A stretch of DNA of 5,301 bases from Lachnoclostridium sp. UBA933 (GTDB lineage Bacteria > Bacillota > Clostridia > Lachnospirales > Lachnospiraceae), in NCBI GenBank assembly GCA_002293545.1, contig DBDL01000110.1, positions 9,268 through 14,568 on the forward strand, in the 5' to 3' direction. The translations under genes were made by a program, and so were the position numbers. Positions 1 to 5,301 of this stretch are shown here, one piece after another. The notes below the pieces were generated by a model. The model saw only the letters and a list, made by a program, of their open reading frames with translations, searched no databases and was not told where the DNA came from. Positions within the stretch are counted from its first letter, which is position 1; each line of letters starts with the position of its first letter.

Positions 1-319
1 AAGTAAAATCAATCTGAATATTACACTGCGCAGCATCGAAACGGGAATTCCATTGCGGGCGGTTGAGATTATGGGTGCGGGCGGTTTTTTAATGACGAAT
101 TACCAAGAGGACTTTCTCAAACACTTCAAACCGGACAGGGAATTTGTCTTTTATGAAGATAAAGAAGATCTGATGGAAAAGACGGCATACTATTTGGAAC
201 ACGAAACAGAAAGAAAAAAGATAGCGAAGAACGGGTTTCTTAAAACAGCCGCGGAACACACTTATAAGAAAAGGCTGGAAGAGATGCTTGCGGTTGTGTT
301 TCCGGCAAAAACATATTGA
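1..319 (+). CDS. CgeB-like glycosyltransferase, C-terminal part (5' end outside window)
   Basis: The frame is open from base 2 to the TGA at 317-319 and gives 105 residues. A TTG at 53 could be taken as a start, but the upstream codons already encode the family motif S-K-I-N-L-N-I-T-L-R-S-I-E-T-G, so this is the tail of a longer gene. Judging by its neighbours, the full protein should be about 400 residues. The visible part is the C-terminal lobe of the CgeB/Glyco_trans_1_2 type (PF13524-like), with the motif P-L-R-A-V-E-I-M-G-A-G-G-F and then N-Y-Q-E-D-F, F-V-F-Y-E and H-E-T-E-R. The Arg and Glu of the first motif are present, so this copy looks catalytically intact as far as it is visible. 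In this family the lobe is expected to bind the nucleotide-sugar donor. It has no membrane segment, so a cytoplasmic enzyme is likely. Donor and acceptor are unknown. Family assignment rests on motif recognition and on close similarity to the three downstream copies. Confidence 0.9.
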   Translation, partial: SKINLNITLRSIETGIPLRAVEIMGAGGFLMTNYQEDFLKHFKPDREFVFYEDKEDLMEKTAYYLEHETERKKIAKNGFLKTAAEHTYKKRLEEMLAVVFPAKTY

Positions 320-344
320 TGTTTTGATCTGTATGAGATATAAT
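316..344 (+). promoter_or_regulatory. Candidate sigma-A promoter in the gap before the first full glycosyltransferase gene
   Basis: A -35-like TTGATG (316-321) and a perfect -10 TATAAT (339-344) are separated by exactly 17 bp. The -35 box overlaps the stop codon of the preceding gene. Transcription would begin near 351, giving a leader of about 22 bases that contains the GGAG ribosome site. This is the only gap longer than a few bases within the glycosyltransferase array, which fits an internal promoter. The -35 box matches the consensus at four of six positions. The call rests on sequence alone. Confidence 0.5.
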
Positions 345-362
345 AACGACAAACACAGAAAT

Positions 363-366
363 GGAG
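363..366 (+). promoter_or_regulatory. Ribosome binding site of the 373-1563 gene
   Basis: GGAG lies six bases before the ATG at 373. This supports that ATG as the start, since the resulting protein begins M-K-I-L-Y-M-D-W, matching the M-K-L-x-x-I-D-W starts of the two following paralogs. Confidence 0.7.
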
Positions 367-372
367 TGAACA

Positions 373-1563
373 ATGAAAATATTATATATGGATTGGGATC
401 ATATCGGAAAAAAAGATTTGCTGGACTGTATGGAGGGATTAGGATACAATACGGTTTTATTTTCATTGCAGGAAGAAGCGAGGCGTCTGCAAATCAATGA
501 CGAATGGATTCAGAATATCAAAAAGGCAATCGAAGAAGATAATACGGAAAAGATCTTTTCGATCGGATATTTTCCAACCGTTTCGGAAGCGGCGAAAGAA
601 AAAGGCTGTCAGTACATTTCTTGGATTTATGACAGTCTGGACTTAAACGTATATGCTGAAAATATAACAAACGATAACAACCGGATTTGTATTTTTGACT
701 ATGCTTTATTTGAAGAACTGTCCGGTCAGGATATTCATACGGTATACCATGTGCCGTTTGCAGTGAATACGGAACGCTGCGGACGGATCAAACTGACGGA
801 AGACGAGCAGAAAAAGTATGGGGCGCAAGTATCTTATGTGGATTGTTTCAACGGAAAAAACGGCTCGTCGATTGGGAAAATCCCTCATTTTGGCCAGCTC
901 ATGTTCGAGCTTGGCGAGAAAGATGAGTATACGGAAGGGTATTTGGAAGGATTGCTGGAGGCACAGATGCAGCTTTACGGCTGTGATATTTTAACAGAAA
1001 ATATTACGGAAGAGCTGTATCAGAAAATTATCGCAGCAAAACCTTTGGAAAAGGACCGGTACGGCAAATACATGCCGGAGAAGAAAGCATATATCGACGA
1101 TATCTTTTGCCGGTATATGGCGTCTGCCGAACAGGAGCGCCTCTTAAAAGCGTCTGCTGAATATTTTGAAACATTTCTGTATACCGACGATTCAAAGATA
1201 CCTGCCGGAAATTGTGTAAACAAAGGAAAGCTTGATTTGGATGAGGAATTGCCGAAAGTAATCCGTGCGAGCAAGGTCAATCTTAGTATTACAAACCGAA
1301 GCAGCCGGACGGGTATTCCGTATCTTGCCATGCAGATCATGGGTGCCGGCGGATTTTTACTGACAAGTTATCAAAATGAATTCTTTAACTTTTTTGAGCC
1401 GGATGTGGATTTTTCTTATTTTTCAAACAAGGACGAAATGATTGACAAAATCCAGTTCTTCTGTACCAATGAAACGGAACGGGCACAGATTGCAGGGAAT
1501 GCCTTGAAGCGGATAGAGAAAGGACATACGCTTCGTCAACGTTTGGAAGGGATATTTGGATGA
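373..1563 (+). CDS. CgeB-like glycosyltransferase paralog with altered donor-site motif (396 aa)
   Basis: The protein has the two-part layout of CgeB-like glycosyltransferases. The N-terminal DUF3880-type half includes F-S-I-G-Y-F-P-T-V-S-E (62-72) and Y-I-S-W-I-Y-D (81-87). The C-terminal Glyco_trans_1_2-type lobe spans about 294-395, with M-G-A-G-G-F at 323-328. Length and start match the next two genes. It is the most divergent member seen. Where the others have P-L-R-A-x-(E/D)-I-M-G it reads P-Y-L-A-M-Q-I-M-G (316-324), so the conserved Arg and acidic residue are Leu318 and Gln321. The S-F-V-G segment found at about 154-157 in the next paralog is S-Y-V-D-C-F-N-G here, and the tail motif H-T-Y is H-T-L. 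It may therefore use a different donor or be a non-catalytic partner. No signal peptide or membrane segment is seen. It overlaps the next gene by 4 bp (ATGA), which suggests translational coupling. Acceptor and product are unknown. Confidence 0.9.
   Translation: MKILYMDWDHIGKKDLLDCMEGLGYNTVLFSLQEEARRLQINDEWIQNIKKAIEEDNTEKIFSIGYFPTVSEAAKEKGCQYISWIYDSLDLNVYAENITNDNNRICIFDYALFEELSGQDIHTVYHVPFAVNTERCGRIKLTEDEQKKYGAQVSYVDCFNGKNGSSIGKIPHFGQLMFELGEKDEYTEGYLEGLLEAQMQLYGCDILTENITEELYQKIIAAKPLEKDRYGKYMPEKKAYIDDIFCRYMASAEQERLLKASAEYFETFLYTDDSKIPAGNCVNKGKLDLDEELPKVIRASKVNLSITNRSSRTGIPYLAMQIMGAGGFLLTSYQNEFFNFFEPDVDFSYFSNKDEMIDKIQFFCTNETERAQIAGNALKRIEKGHTLRQRLEGIFG
1545..1551 (+). promoter_or_regulatory. 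Ribosome binding site of the 1560-2753 gene, inside the upstream coding end
   Basis: GGAAGGG lies eight bases before the ATG at 1560, within the last codons of the preceding gene. With the ATGA overlap at 1560-1563 it supports coupled translation of the two paralogs. Confidence 0.6.
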
Positions 1564-2753
1564 AACTTATGCTGATTGACTGGTCATGTTTTGGCAGGGA
1601 AGATATACGGGACGCATTTTCATCCTTGGGGTATACGGTGATACGGTATCCCGTCGGCAGCCAGGAAAATCACGGGAATATTCATAAAGAACAGGTAGAA
1701 AAACTAACCAAAGAAATATCCCGTCAAAATATTTCTTTGGTTTTTTCGGTCAACTATTTTCCTTCGGTTTCCGAATCATGTAATCAAAAAGGGATTCCTT
1801 ATATCTCATGGGTATATGATAATCCCCAAATACAGATGTATTTTATCAATATTATCAACGAATGCAATTTTATCTTTACGTTTAATTATTTCACTTATCG
1901 TACCCTGCGGGGAAAAGGCGTAAAAACGATCTATTATATCCCGATGGCAGTAAATGCAAAACGTTTGCAGGCATTAAGATTATCGGAAGCAGATAAAGAG
2001 GAATACGGTTCGGAGCTTTCGTTTGTCGGCGCATTTTATCATGAAAAAACAGCATACTATCAGAAAGTACGGGAAGGACTTCTGCAATCCGGCAAAAACA
2101 GGACGGCAGGGTATCTTGAAGCACTTTGTCTGACGCAGTTAAATACATACGGAGCCTTATTTTTAAAAGACTGCCTGAAAGACGATACGATTCGGGACAT
2201 CTTGGAATTCTTCCCCTATGAGGCATTGGAGTCCCAGCATTTCATAGACGTTTCCTCTGTTTGTGCCTCATATGTGCTGGCAAGGAGAGTAACAAAACTG
2301 GAGAGGATGAAATTATTGACTTCCCTTTCCGAGTTTTTTGCGGTAAAAGTATTTACTTATGATACCGGTATACAGCCTGGGAAATGCAGGATGCACGAAC
2401 GAACGGAACCATATGACGAAACGCCGAAAATATTTAAGGCAAGTAAGATCAACCTGAATATTTCCCTGAGGAGTATTGAAACCGGTATCCCTCTCAGGGC
2501 TTTTGAAATCATGGGAGCCGGCGGGTTTTTAATAACAAATTACCAGGAAGATTTTATGAGGCATTTTGAGCCGGGAGAGGATTTTGTATTTTATGAGAGC
2601 GAAGGTGATTTGATTGAAAAATGCAAATACTATCTGAAGCATGACACGGAACGGGAGAAAATTGCCCGGAGCGGATTGCGGCGGGTGATGAGCAATCATA
2701 CATACGAAATCAGGATAGCGGCAATGATACGGATTGCAGGAATGGGGGATTAA
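1560..2753 (+). CDS. CgeB-like glycosyltransferase paralog (397 aa)
   Basis: This appears to be an intact CgeB-type enzyme predicted to transfer a sugar from a nucleotide donor in the cytoplasm. The N-terminal DUF3880-like half begins M-K-L-M-L-I-D-W and holds F-S-V-N-Y-F-P-S-V-S-E (62-72), Y-I-S-W-V-Y-D-N-P (81-89) and L-S-F-V-G (153-157). The C-terminal lobe (about 289-390) has K-A-S-K-I-N-L-N-I (293-301), P-L-R-A-F-E-I-M-G-A-G-G-F (311-323), N-Y-Q-E-D-F (327-332) and H-D-T-E-R-E-K-I-A (361-369). Arg313 and Glu316 of the conserved motif are present, so of the full copies this one looks most canonical. The start overlaps the upstream stop by 4 bp and the stop abuts the next start with no gap, so the three genes are surely co-transcribed. 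CgeB of Bacillus subtilis acts in outer spore-layer maturation, but relatives also occur in flagellin and surface-glycan loci. The actual acceptor cannot be told from here. Confidence 0.92.
   Translation: MKLMLIDWSCFGREDIRDAFSSLGYTVIRYPVGSQENHGNIHKEQVEKLTKEISRQNISLVFSVNYFPSVSESCNQKGIPYISWVYDNPQIQMYFINIINECNFIFTFNYFTYRTLRGKGVKTIYYIPMAVNAKRLQALRLSEADKEEYGSELSFVGAFYHEKTAYYQKVREGLLQSGKNRTAGYLEALCLTQLNTYGALFLKDCLKDDTIRDILEFFPYEALESQHFIDVSSVCASYVLARRVTKLERMKLLTSLSEFFAVKVFTYDTGIQPGKCRMHERTEPYDETPKIFKASKINLNISLRSIETGIPLRAFEIMGAGGFLITNYQEDFMRHFEPGEDFVFYESEGDLIEKCKYYLKHDTEREKIARSGLRRVMSNHTYEIRIAAMIRIAGMGD
2744..2749 (+). promoter_or_regulatory. Weak ribosome binding site of the 2754-3959 gene
   Basis: GGGGGA lies four bases before the ATG at 2754, overlapping the last codons of the upstream paralog. 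The spacing is short and the match is only partial. The stop at 2751-2753 is immediately followed by the ATG, so re-initiation by terminating ribosomes is plausible. Confidence 0.4.
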
Positions 2754-3959
2754 ATGAAATTGTTTTTCATTGACTGGATATGTTACGGCAGGAACGATGT
2801 GATTGATGCTTTTTGGGAGCTGGGACACACCGTAGTATTGTATCCGGTTGAAATCGAAAGTATGGAGGATACCTCGGAGTATCATTTGGATTATATTGTG
2901 GGATTGATCAAAGCAATAGAGAAGCAGAATATTTCCTTTGTTTTCTCGATGGATTATTTCACTTCGGTTTCAGAAGCCTGCTTGAGCAAAGGAATCCCTT
3001 ATATTTCATGGATTTATGACAACCCGTATTCCCGTGCGTTCGGAATCAGTGTCACCAATCATTGTAATTATATATTTAATTTTAACCGTTACACATGTAA
3101 CCAAATGATGAAAAAAGGAGTAAAAACCGTATACTATGCGCCGTTGGCAGCAAACACCGGCAGACTGGATAAAATCCAGCTCTCTCATTCGGAACAGGAG
3201 AAATATGGTTCGGAACTGTCCTTTGTAGGTTCCCTATATAGTGAAAAGGAAAAGGGGAATTTTTATAAAAAACTCTCCGGGCAATTGATCCAAAATAAAA
3301 AACACCGGGAACTTGGATTTTTGGACGGGGTTATCGAGGCACAGAGTAAAGTATACGGTGTCAATATGATGGAAAACTGTCTTACCGATACCATGGTGGA
3401 AAGCATCCAAAAAGTGCTGCCGTTCCAAACATCTATGTTTACGTCCTTTACAACGGCTTCCTATATGTATGCGGCGTATGTGCTGGCTGTCAGGGTGACG
3501 GAGCTGGAAAGAAGCAGGATTCTTTGTATGCTTTCGGAACGGCATCAGGTAAAATTATATACGCCGGGGGAAACCTCCATCGGGAATTGCATTTTATGCG
3601 GGAAAATCGATCATTACCATACCGGTCCGAAAGTATTTAAAGCAAGTAAAATCAATCTGAATATTACCTTGAAGAGTATTGAAACCGGAATCCCTTTGCG
3701 TGCGATGGATATTATGGGGGCGGGCGGGTTTTTACTTACGAATTACCAAGAAGATTATCTCCGGTATTTTGAACCGGAAAAGGATTTTGTCTTTTATGAA
3801 AATACGGAAGATTTATTGGAAAAAGCCGTATTCTACCTACGTCATGATACCGAGCGTGAAAAAATAGCAGGAAACGGTCATGATAAGATGACGAAAGAAC
3901 ATACGTATGTAAAAAGAATAGCAGAAATGCTGTCTATCCCTTTCCCAAATAGAGGATGA
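2754..3959 (+). CDS. CgeB-like glycosyltransferase paralog, last of the array (401 aa)
   Basis: This has the same two-part layout as the preceding gene. The N-terminal DUF3880-like half has F-S-M-D-Y-F-T-S-V-S-E (64-74), Y-I-S-W-I-Y-D-N-P (83-91) and L-S-F-V-G-S-L-Y (155-162). The C-terminal donor-side lobe has K-A-S-K-I-N-L-N-I (296-304), P-L-R-A-M-D-I-M-G-A-G-G-F (314-326), N-Y-Q-E-D-Y (330-335) and H-D-T-E-R-E-K-I-A (364-372). The motif Arg316 is kept, while the usual Glu is Asp319, a conservative change. A short tail, S-I-P-F-P-N-R-G, follows the conserved lobe, loosely like the V-F-P-A-K-T-Y tail of the truncated first copy. The gene starts directly after the previous stop codon. Its 3' end overlaps the convergent methyltransferase gene by 26 bp. 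It is likely cytoplasmic, with no membrane or signal segment. The sugar and acceptor are unknown, but its closeness to the other copies suggests a related step on the same glycan or protein. Confidence 0.92.
   Translation: MKLFFIDWICYGRNDVIDAFWELGHTVVLYPVEIESMEDTSEYHLDYIVGLIKAIEKQNISFVFSMDYFTSVSEACLSKGIPYISWIYDNPYSRAFGISVTNHCNYIFNFNRYTCNQMMKKGVKTVYYAPLAANTGRLDKIQLSHSEQEKYGSELSFVGSLYSEKEKGNFYKKLSGQLIQNKKHRELGFLDGVIEAQSKVYGVNMMENCLTDTMVESIQKVLPFQTSMFTSFTTASYMYAAYVLAVRVTELERSRILCMLSERHQVKLYTPGETSIGNCILCGKIDHYHTGPKVFKASKINLNITLKSIETGIPLRAMDIMGAGGFLLTNYQEDYLRYFEPEKDFVFYENTEDLLEKAVFYLRHDTEREKIAGNGHDKMTKEHTYVKRIAEMLSIPFPNRG
3644..3667 (+). repeat. 24-bp segment identical to bases 1-24 of the window
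   Basis: This segment encodes the S-K-I-N-L-N-I-T part of the donor-side lobe and is base-for-base the same as the first 24 bases of the window. The equivalent stretch in the middle copy (from 2441) differs at three positions, and the copy near 1267 differs much more. The match reflects paralogy, perhaps with recent exchange between copies, rather than a separate mobile repeat. Confidence 0.75.
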
Positions 3960-4848
3960 TCTGGTCCCCCAAACATTCTTCATTCAGTTTTTGGGTCATT
4001 TCTTTGAAATACTCGATCTGTTCGGCGGTAAAATAATTTGTCAGTTCCATCTTTCCCATCTTTCTTTGCGTAACAAGCGGGATATCCCGTTTGTATAATT
4101 CAGAAGAAACAAATTGAAACGTTGAAGAGTCGGTAAAATAATTGACCAGGTTTAGTTTTGCCTGCTTAAAAATATACTCTAAACTGCGGAATGAATGGAG
4201 AATCAAATGTCTGGGCGGGTCTAGCTGAACCCAGTCGGTACGGTATATATTCCAGGCATAAGAAGCAATCGGGATACGAATCACACATAACCCGTCGTCT
4301 TTCAGTAAATCACGTACCTTTAACAGTACCTCTTTATGATCTTCCATATGTTCCAGTGAATGGCACAGTAAAATCACATCAAACTTTTCATCCAATTGAA
4401 AGATATCTGACTGAAAAACCCTGCAATTTTCGGATTCATATGCATGTTTCGGGTGCAGGTAAAGATCGATACCGGTCGTTTTTTTCATTCCCATTGCCGC
4501 CAGATTGCGAACCGTATGGGCACTTCCGCATCCTACGTCCAAAAAGGAGCAATCCAAAGAAGTAATTACGTTTTGCAAGTACCGCAGTGCACTGAAATGT
4601 AAACCCTGCCGGACATATTCTTCTTCATTGGAATGGTCAAGCTGGCTGAAATCAAAAATTTGAGGTGTTTCCGCAGTATAATACTCGGCGGAATAATAAG
4701 AAGACATATCATCCGGTATATCCACTAACTGTACGCAGCTGCATACATCACATTCCCAATACTGAAACGTATCCCGTAACCCGATAAACATTTCTCTTGC
4801 CTGATAATAAGTACCTTCGTTTTCATTTTCGCAGATTCTGCATCTCAT
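3934..4848 (-). CDS. Class I SAM-dependent methyltransferase with N-terminal Cys-cluster domain
   Basis: A 304-residue protein if started at 4848, or 308 if the ATG at 4860 is used (numbering here from 4860). The inner start is preferred: GGGGA lies five bases before it, while the outer ATG directly abuts its GGGA, and the protein then begins M-R-C-R-I-C. Cys7/Cys10 and Cys37/Cys40 form two C-x-x-C pairs, as in zinc-binding N-terminal regions of sugar and small-molecule methyltransferases. The Rossmann SAM site is L-D-V-G-C-G-S-A (107-114), with an acidic Asp132 after strand two and H-S-L-E-H (167-171) at motif II. D-P-P-R-H-L (214-219) is typical of the Methyltransf_23-like group. The usual third glycine of motif I is Ala114. 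It lies 53 bases after lysA on the same strand and converges on the glycosyltransferase array. Methylation of a glycan or sugar nucleotide is a reasonable guess from context. The substrate is not shown by the sequence. Confidence 0.88.
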   Translation of the reverse strand: MRCRICENENEGTYYQAREMFIGLRDTFQYWECDVCSCVQLVDIPDDMSSYYSAEYYTAETPQIFDFSQLDHSNEEEYVRQGLHFSALRYLQNVITSLDCSFLDVGCGSAHTVRNLAAMGMKKTTGIDLYLHPKHAYESENCRVFQSDIFQLDEKFDVILLCHSLEHMEDHKEVLLKVRDLLKDDGLCVIRIPIASYAWNIYRTDWVQLDPPRHLILHSFRSLEYIFKQAKLNLVNYFTDSSTFQFVSSELYKRDIPLVTQRKMGKMELTNYFTAEQIEYFKEMTQKLNEECLGDQIILYLGKG

Positions 4849-4853
4849 AGTAT

Positions 4854-4858
4854 TCCCC
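4854..4858 (-). promoter_or_regulatory. Ribosome binding site deciding the methyltransferase start
   Basis: On the minus strand GGGGA ends five bases before the ATG at 4848. The alternative in-frame ATG at 4860 has its only purine-rich run (GGGA, 4861-4864) directly against it with no spacer, which is too close to work as a normal Shine-Dalgarno site. Confidence 0.5.
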
Positions 4859-4864
4859 ATTCCC

Positions 4865-4881
4865 GCGCATGTTTTTTGCGC
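4865..4881 (-). other. Small hairpin candidate in the leader of the methyltransferase gene
   Basis: On the minus strand GCGCA and TGCGC can pair around a seven-base A-rich loop, and lie just upstream of the methyltransferase start. The stem is only five pairs and is not followed by a T-run, so it is not a convincing terminator for lysA. It could modestly affect ribosome access, or be chance. Confidence 0.25.
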
Positions 4882-4901
4882 ATAAAAGCGTAAAATGCCG
4901 C

Positions 4902-5301
4902 TTAATATTTTATATCTTTCAGTATATCACAAAAATCGAAAGTAGTGAAATAATCTTTTGGTGTTTCGCGCCGCCGGATCATTTCGATGCTGCCGTCTTC
5001 TTTTAAAAGCAACTCCGGTGCTTTCAGCATTCCATTGTAATTATACCCCATGGCATAACAGTGGGCGCCGGCATCATGAAGCACAAGGTAATCGCCGGTT
5101 TCTATTTCGGGAAGCATCCGGTCTACGGCAAACTTGTCATTGTTCTCGCAAAGGGAGCCGGTTACGTCATATTTGCGGTCATGCGCCAGATTCTCTTTGC
5201 CGGCAACGGTGATATGATGATAGGCACCGTACATTGCCGGGCGGATTAAGTCACAGGCACTGGAATTCACCCCGATATAAGCCTTGTAAATGTGTTTTTG
5301 G
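4902..5301 (-). CDS. lysA: Diaminopimelate decarboxylase, C-terminal part (5' end outside window)
   Basis: The frame is open from the right edge (first full codon at 5300) to TAA at 4904-4902, giving the last 132 residues of a protein that is usually about 400-430 long. A GTG at 5270 is internal, because upstream codons encode K-A-Y-I-G directly joined to V-N-S-S-A-C-D-L-I-R-P-A-M-Y. This matches the conserved LysA segment before the second-domain residues (R-P-A-x-Y-x-A-Y-H). The catalytic-region motif is G-S-L-C-E-N-N-D-K-F-A, with the Cys-Glu pair that contributes to the active site across the dimer. The later G-A-H-x-x-A-M-G-Y-N-Y-N-G holds the PLP/substrate Tyr region. LysA is a fold type III PLP enzyme that decarboxylates meso-diaminopimelate to L-lysine in the cytoplasm. 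A related amino-acid decarboxylase of the same fold recruited to a glycan locus cannot be excluded, because the Lys-PLP domain is out of view. It is probably co-transcribed with the methyltransferase 53 bases downstream. Confidence 0.85.
   Translation of the reverse strand, partial: QKHIYKAYIGVNSSACDLIRPAMYGAYHHITVAGKENLAHDRKYDVTGSLCENNDKFAVDRMLPEIETGDYLVLHDAGAHCYAMGYNYNGMLKAPELLLKEDGSIEMIRRRETPKDYFTTFDFCDILKDIKY
4921..4949 (-). promoter_or_regulatory. Possible extended -10 promoter at the 3' end of lysA, reading into the methyltransferase
   Basis: On the minus strand TTCACT (4949-4944) and TATACT (4926-4921) are 17 bp apart, and TGA directly before the -10 gives an extended -10 (TGn). A start near 4914 would give a leader of roughly 55-65 bases for the methyltransferase. 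It lies inside AT-rich coding sequence, where such matches arise by chance, so support is modest. Confidence 0.3.

Larger units (their letters stand above)
1..3959 (+). repeat. Tandem array of four CgeB-like glycosyltransferase paralogs
   Basis: Four related genes lie head to tail: one partial at 1-319, then copies at 373-1563, 1560-2753 and 2754-3959. Each C-terminal lobe carries the same ordered motifs (K-x-N-L-x-I, M-G-A-G-G-F, T-E-R-x-x-I-A, H-T). The three visible starts share M-K-(L/I)-x-x-x-D-W. The array probably arose by gene duplication and divergence. It may extend beyond the left edge, so four is a minimum. Confidence 0.88.

Noticed and set aside
53..319. Separate 88-residue gene starting at TTG 53
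   Set aside because: The frame is open to the left edge and encodes family motifs before the TTG, so it is the tail of a longer gene.
1891..2226. Open frame of 111 codons on the - strand inside the second full glycosyltransferase
   Set aside because: It shadows a well-supported coding frame and has low-quality composition with no recognisable motif.
3899..3910. Perfect 12-bp palindrome ACATACGTATGT as an operator site
   Set aside because: It falls on codons of the conserved H-T-Y motif near the end of the glycosyltransferase, far from any start, so coincidence is the simpler reading.
3968..3995. CCCAAA / TTTGGG inverted repeat near the convergent gene ends, as a possible terminator
   Set aside because: The stem is only six pairs, AT-rich at the loop side, with a 16-base loop and no clean T-run. 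It also lies within methyltransferase coding sequence.
4191..4565. Open frame of 124 codons on the + strand opposite the methyltransferase
   Set aside because: It is antisense to a gene with clear methyltransferase motifs, has no ribosome site, and its protein resembles no family I recognise.
4902..5270. Complete 122-residue gene starting at GTG 5270
   Set aside because: Codons upstream to the window edge continue the conserved decarboxylase sequence, so the gene is truncated by the window rather than starting here.

Overview
The window looks like a chromosomal piece from a low-to-mid GC Firmicute, probably an anaerobic clostridial or Lachnospiraceae-type bacterium. The basis is AT-rich coding sequence, purine-rich Shine-Dalgarno sites (GGAG, GGAAGGG), CgeB/DUF3880-type glycosyltransferase paralogs of the kind common in that group, and a LysA C-terminus of the clostridial 'LCENNDKFA' type. 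This is a judgement from sequence style, not from a database search.

Layout. Positions 1-3959 (+ strand) hold a head-to-tail array of at least four related CgeB-like glycosyltransferase genes. The first is cut by the window edge and only its C-terminal 105 residues are visible. It is followed by three full genes of 396, 397 and 401 residues. The full genes are tightly coupled, by a 4-bp ATGA overlap and then a zero-base stop/start junction. A 53-bp gap before the first full copy carries a good sigma-A-type promoter candidate. Positions 3934-5301 (- strand) hold a class I SAM methyltransferase with an N-terminal Cys-cluster domain. Upstream of it in transcription order is the C-terminal part of a diaminopimelate decarboxylase (lysA), cut by the right edge. 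The two blocks converge and their coding ends overlap by 26 bp, with no recognisable terminator between them.

How the genes may work together. The array encodes soluble, probably cytoplasmic glycosyltransferases that share a well-conserved C-terminal (nucleotide-sugar side) lobe and differ more in the N-terminal and central parts. They could add successive sugars to a surface glycan or a glycosylated protein such as flagellin or a spore-coat component. The neighbouring methyltransferase could decorate such a glycan. No acceptor gene is in view, so the target is inference. The most notable detail is that the first full copy has lost the Arg and Glu of the conserved P-L-R-A-x-E-I-M-G motif (now P-Y-L-A-M-Q-I-M-G) and its F-V-G segment. 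It may be a diverged specificity or a non-catalytic partner kept inside the array.

No RNA genes, insertion sequences, CRISPR arrays or attachment sites were recognised. No non-coding stretch exceeds about 55 bases.
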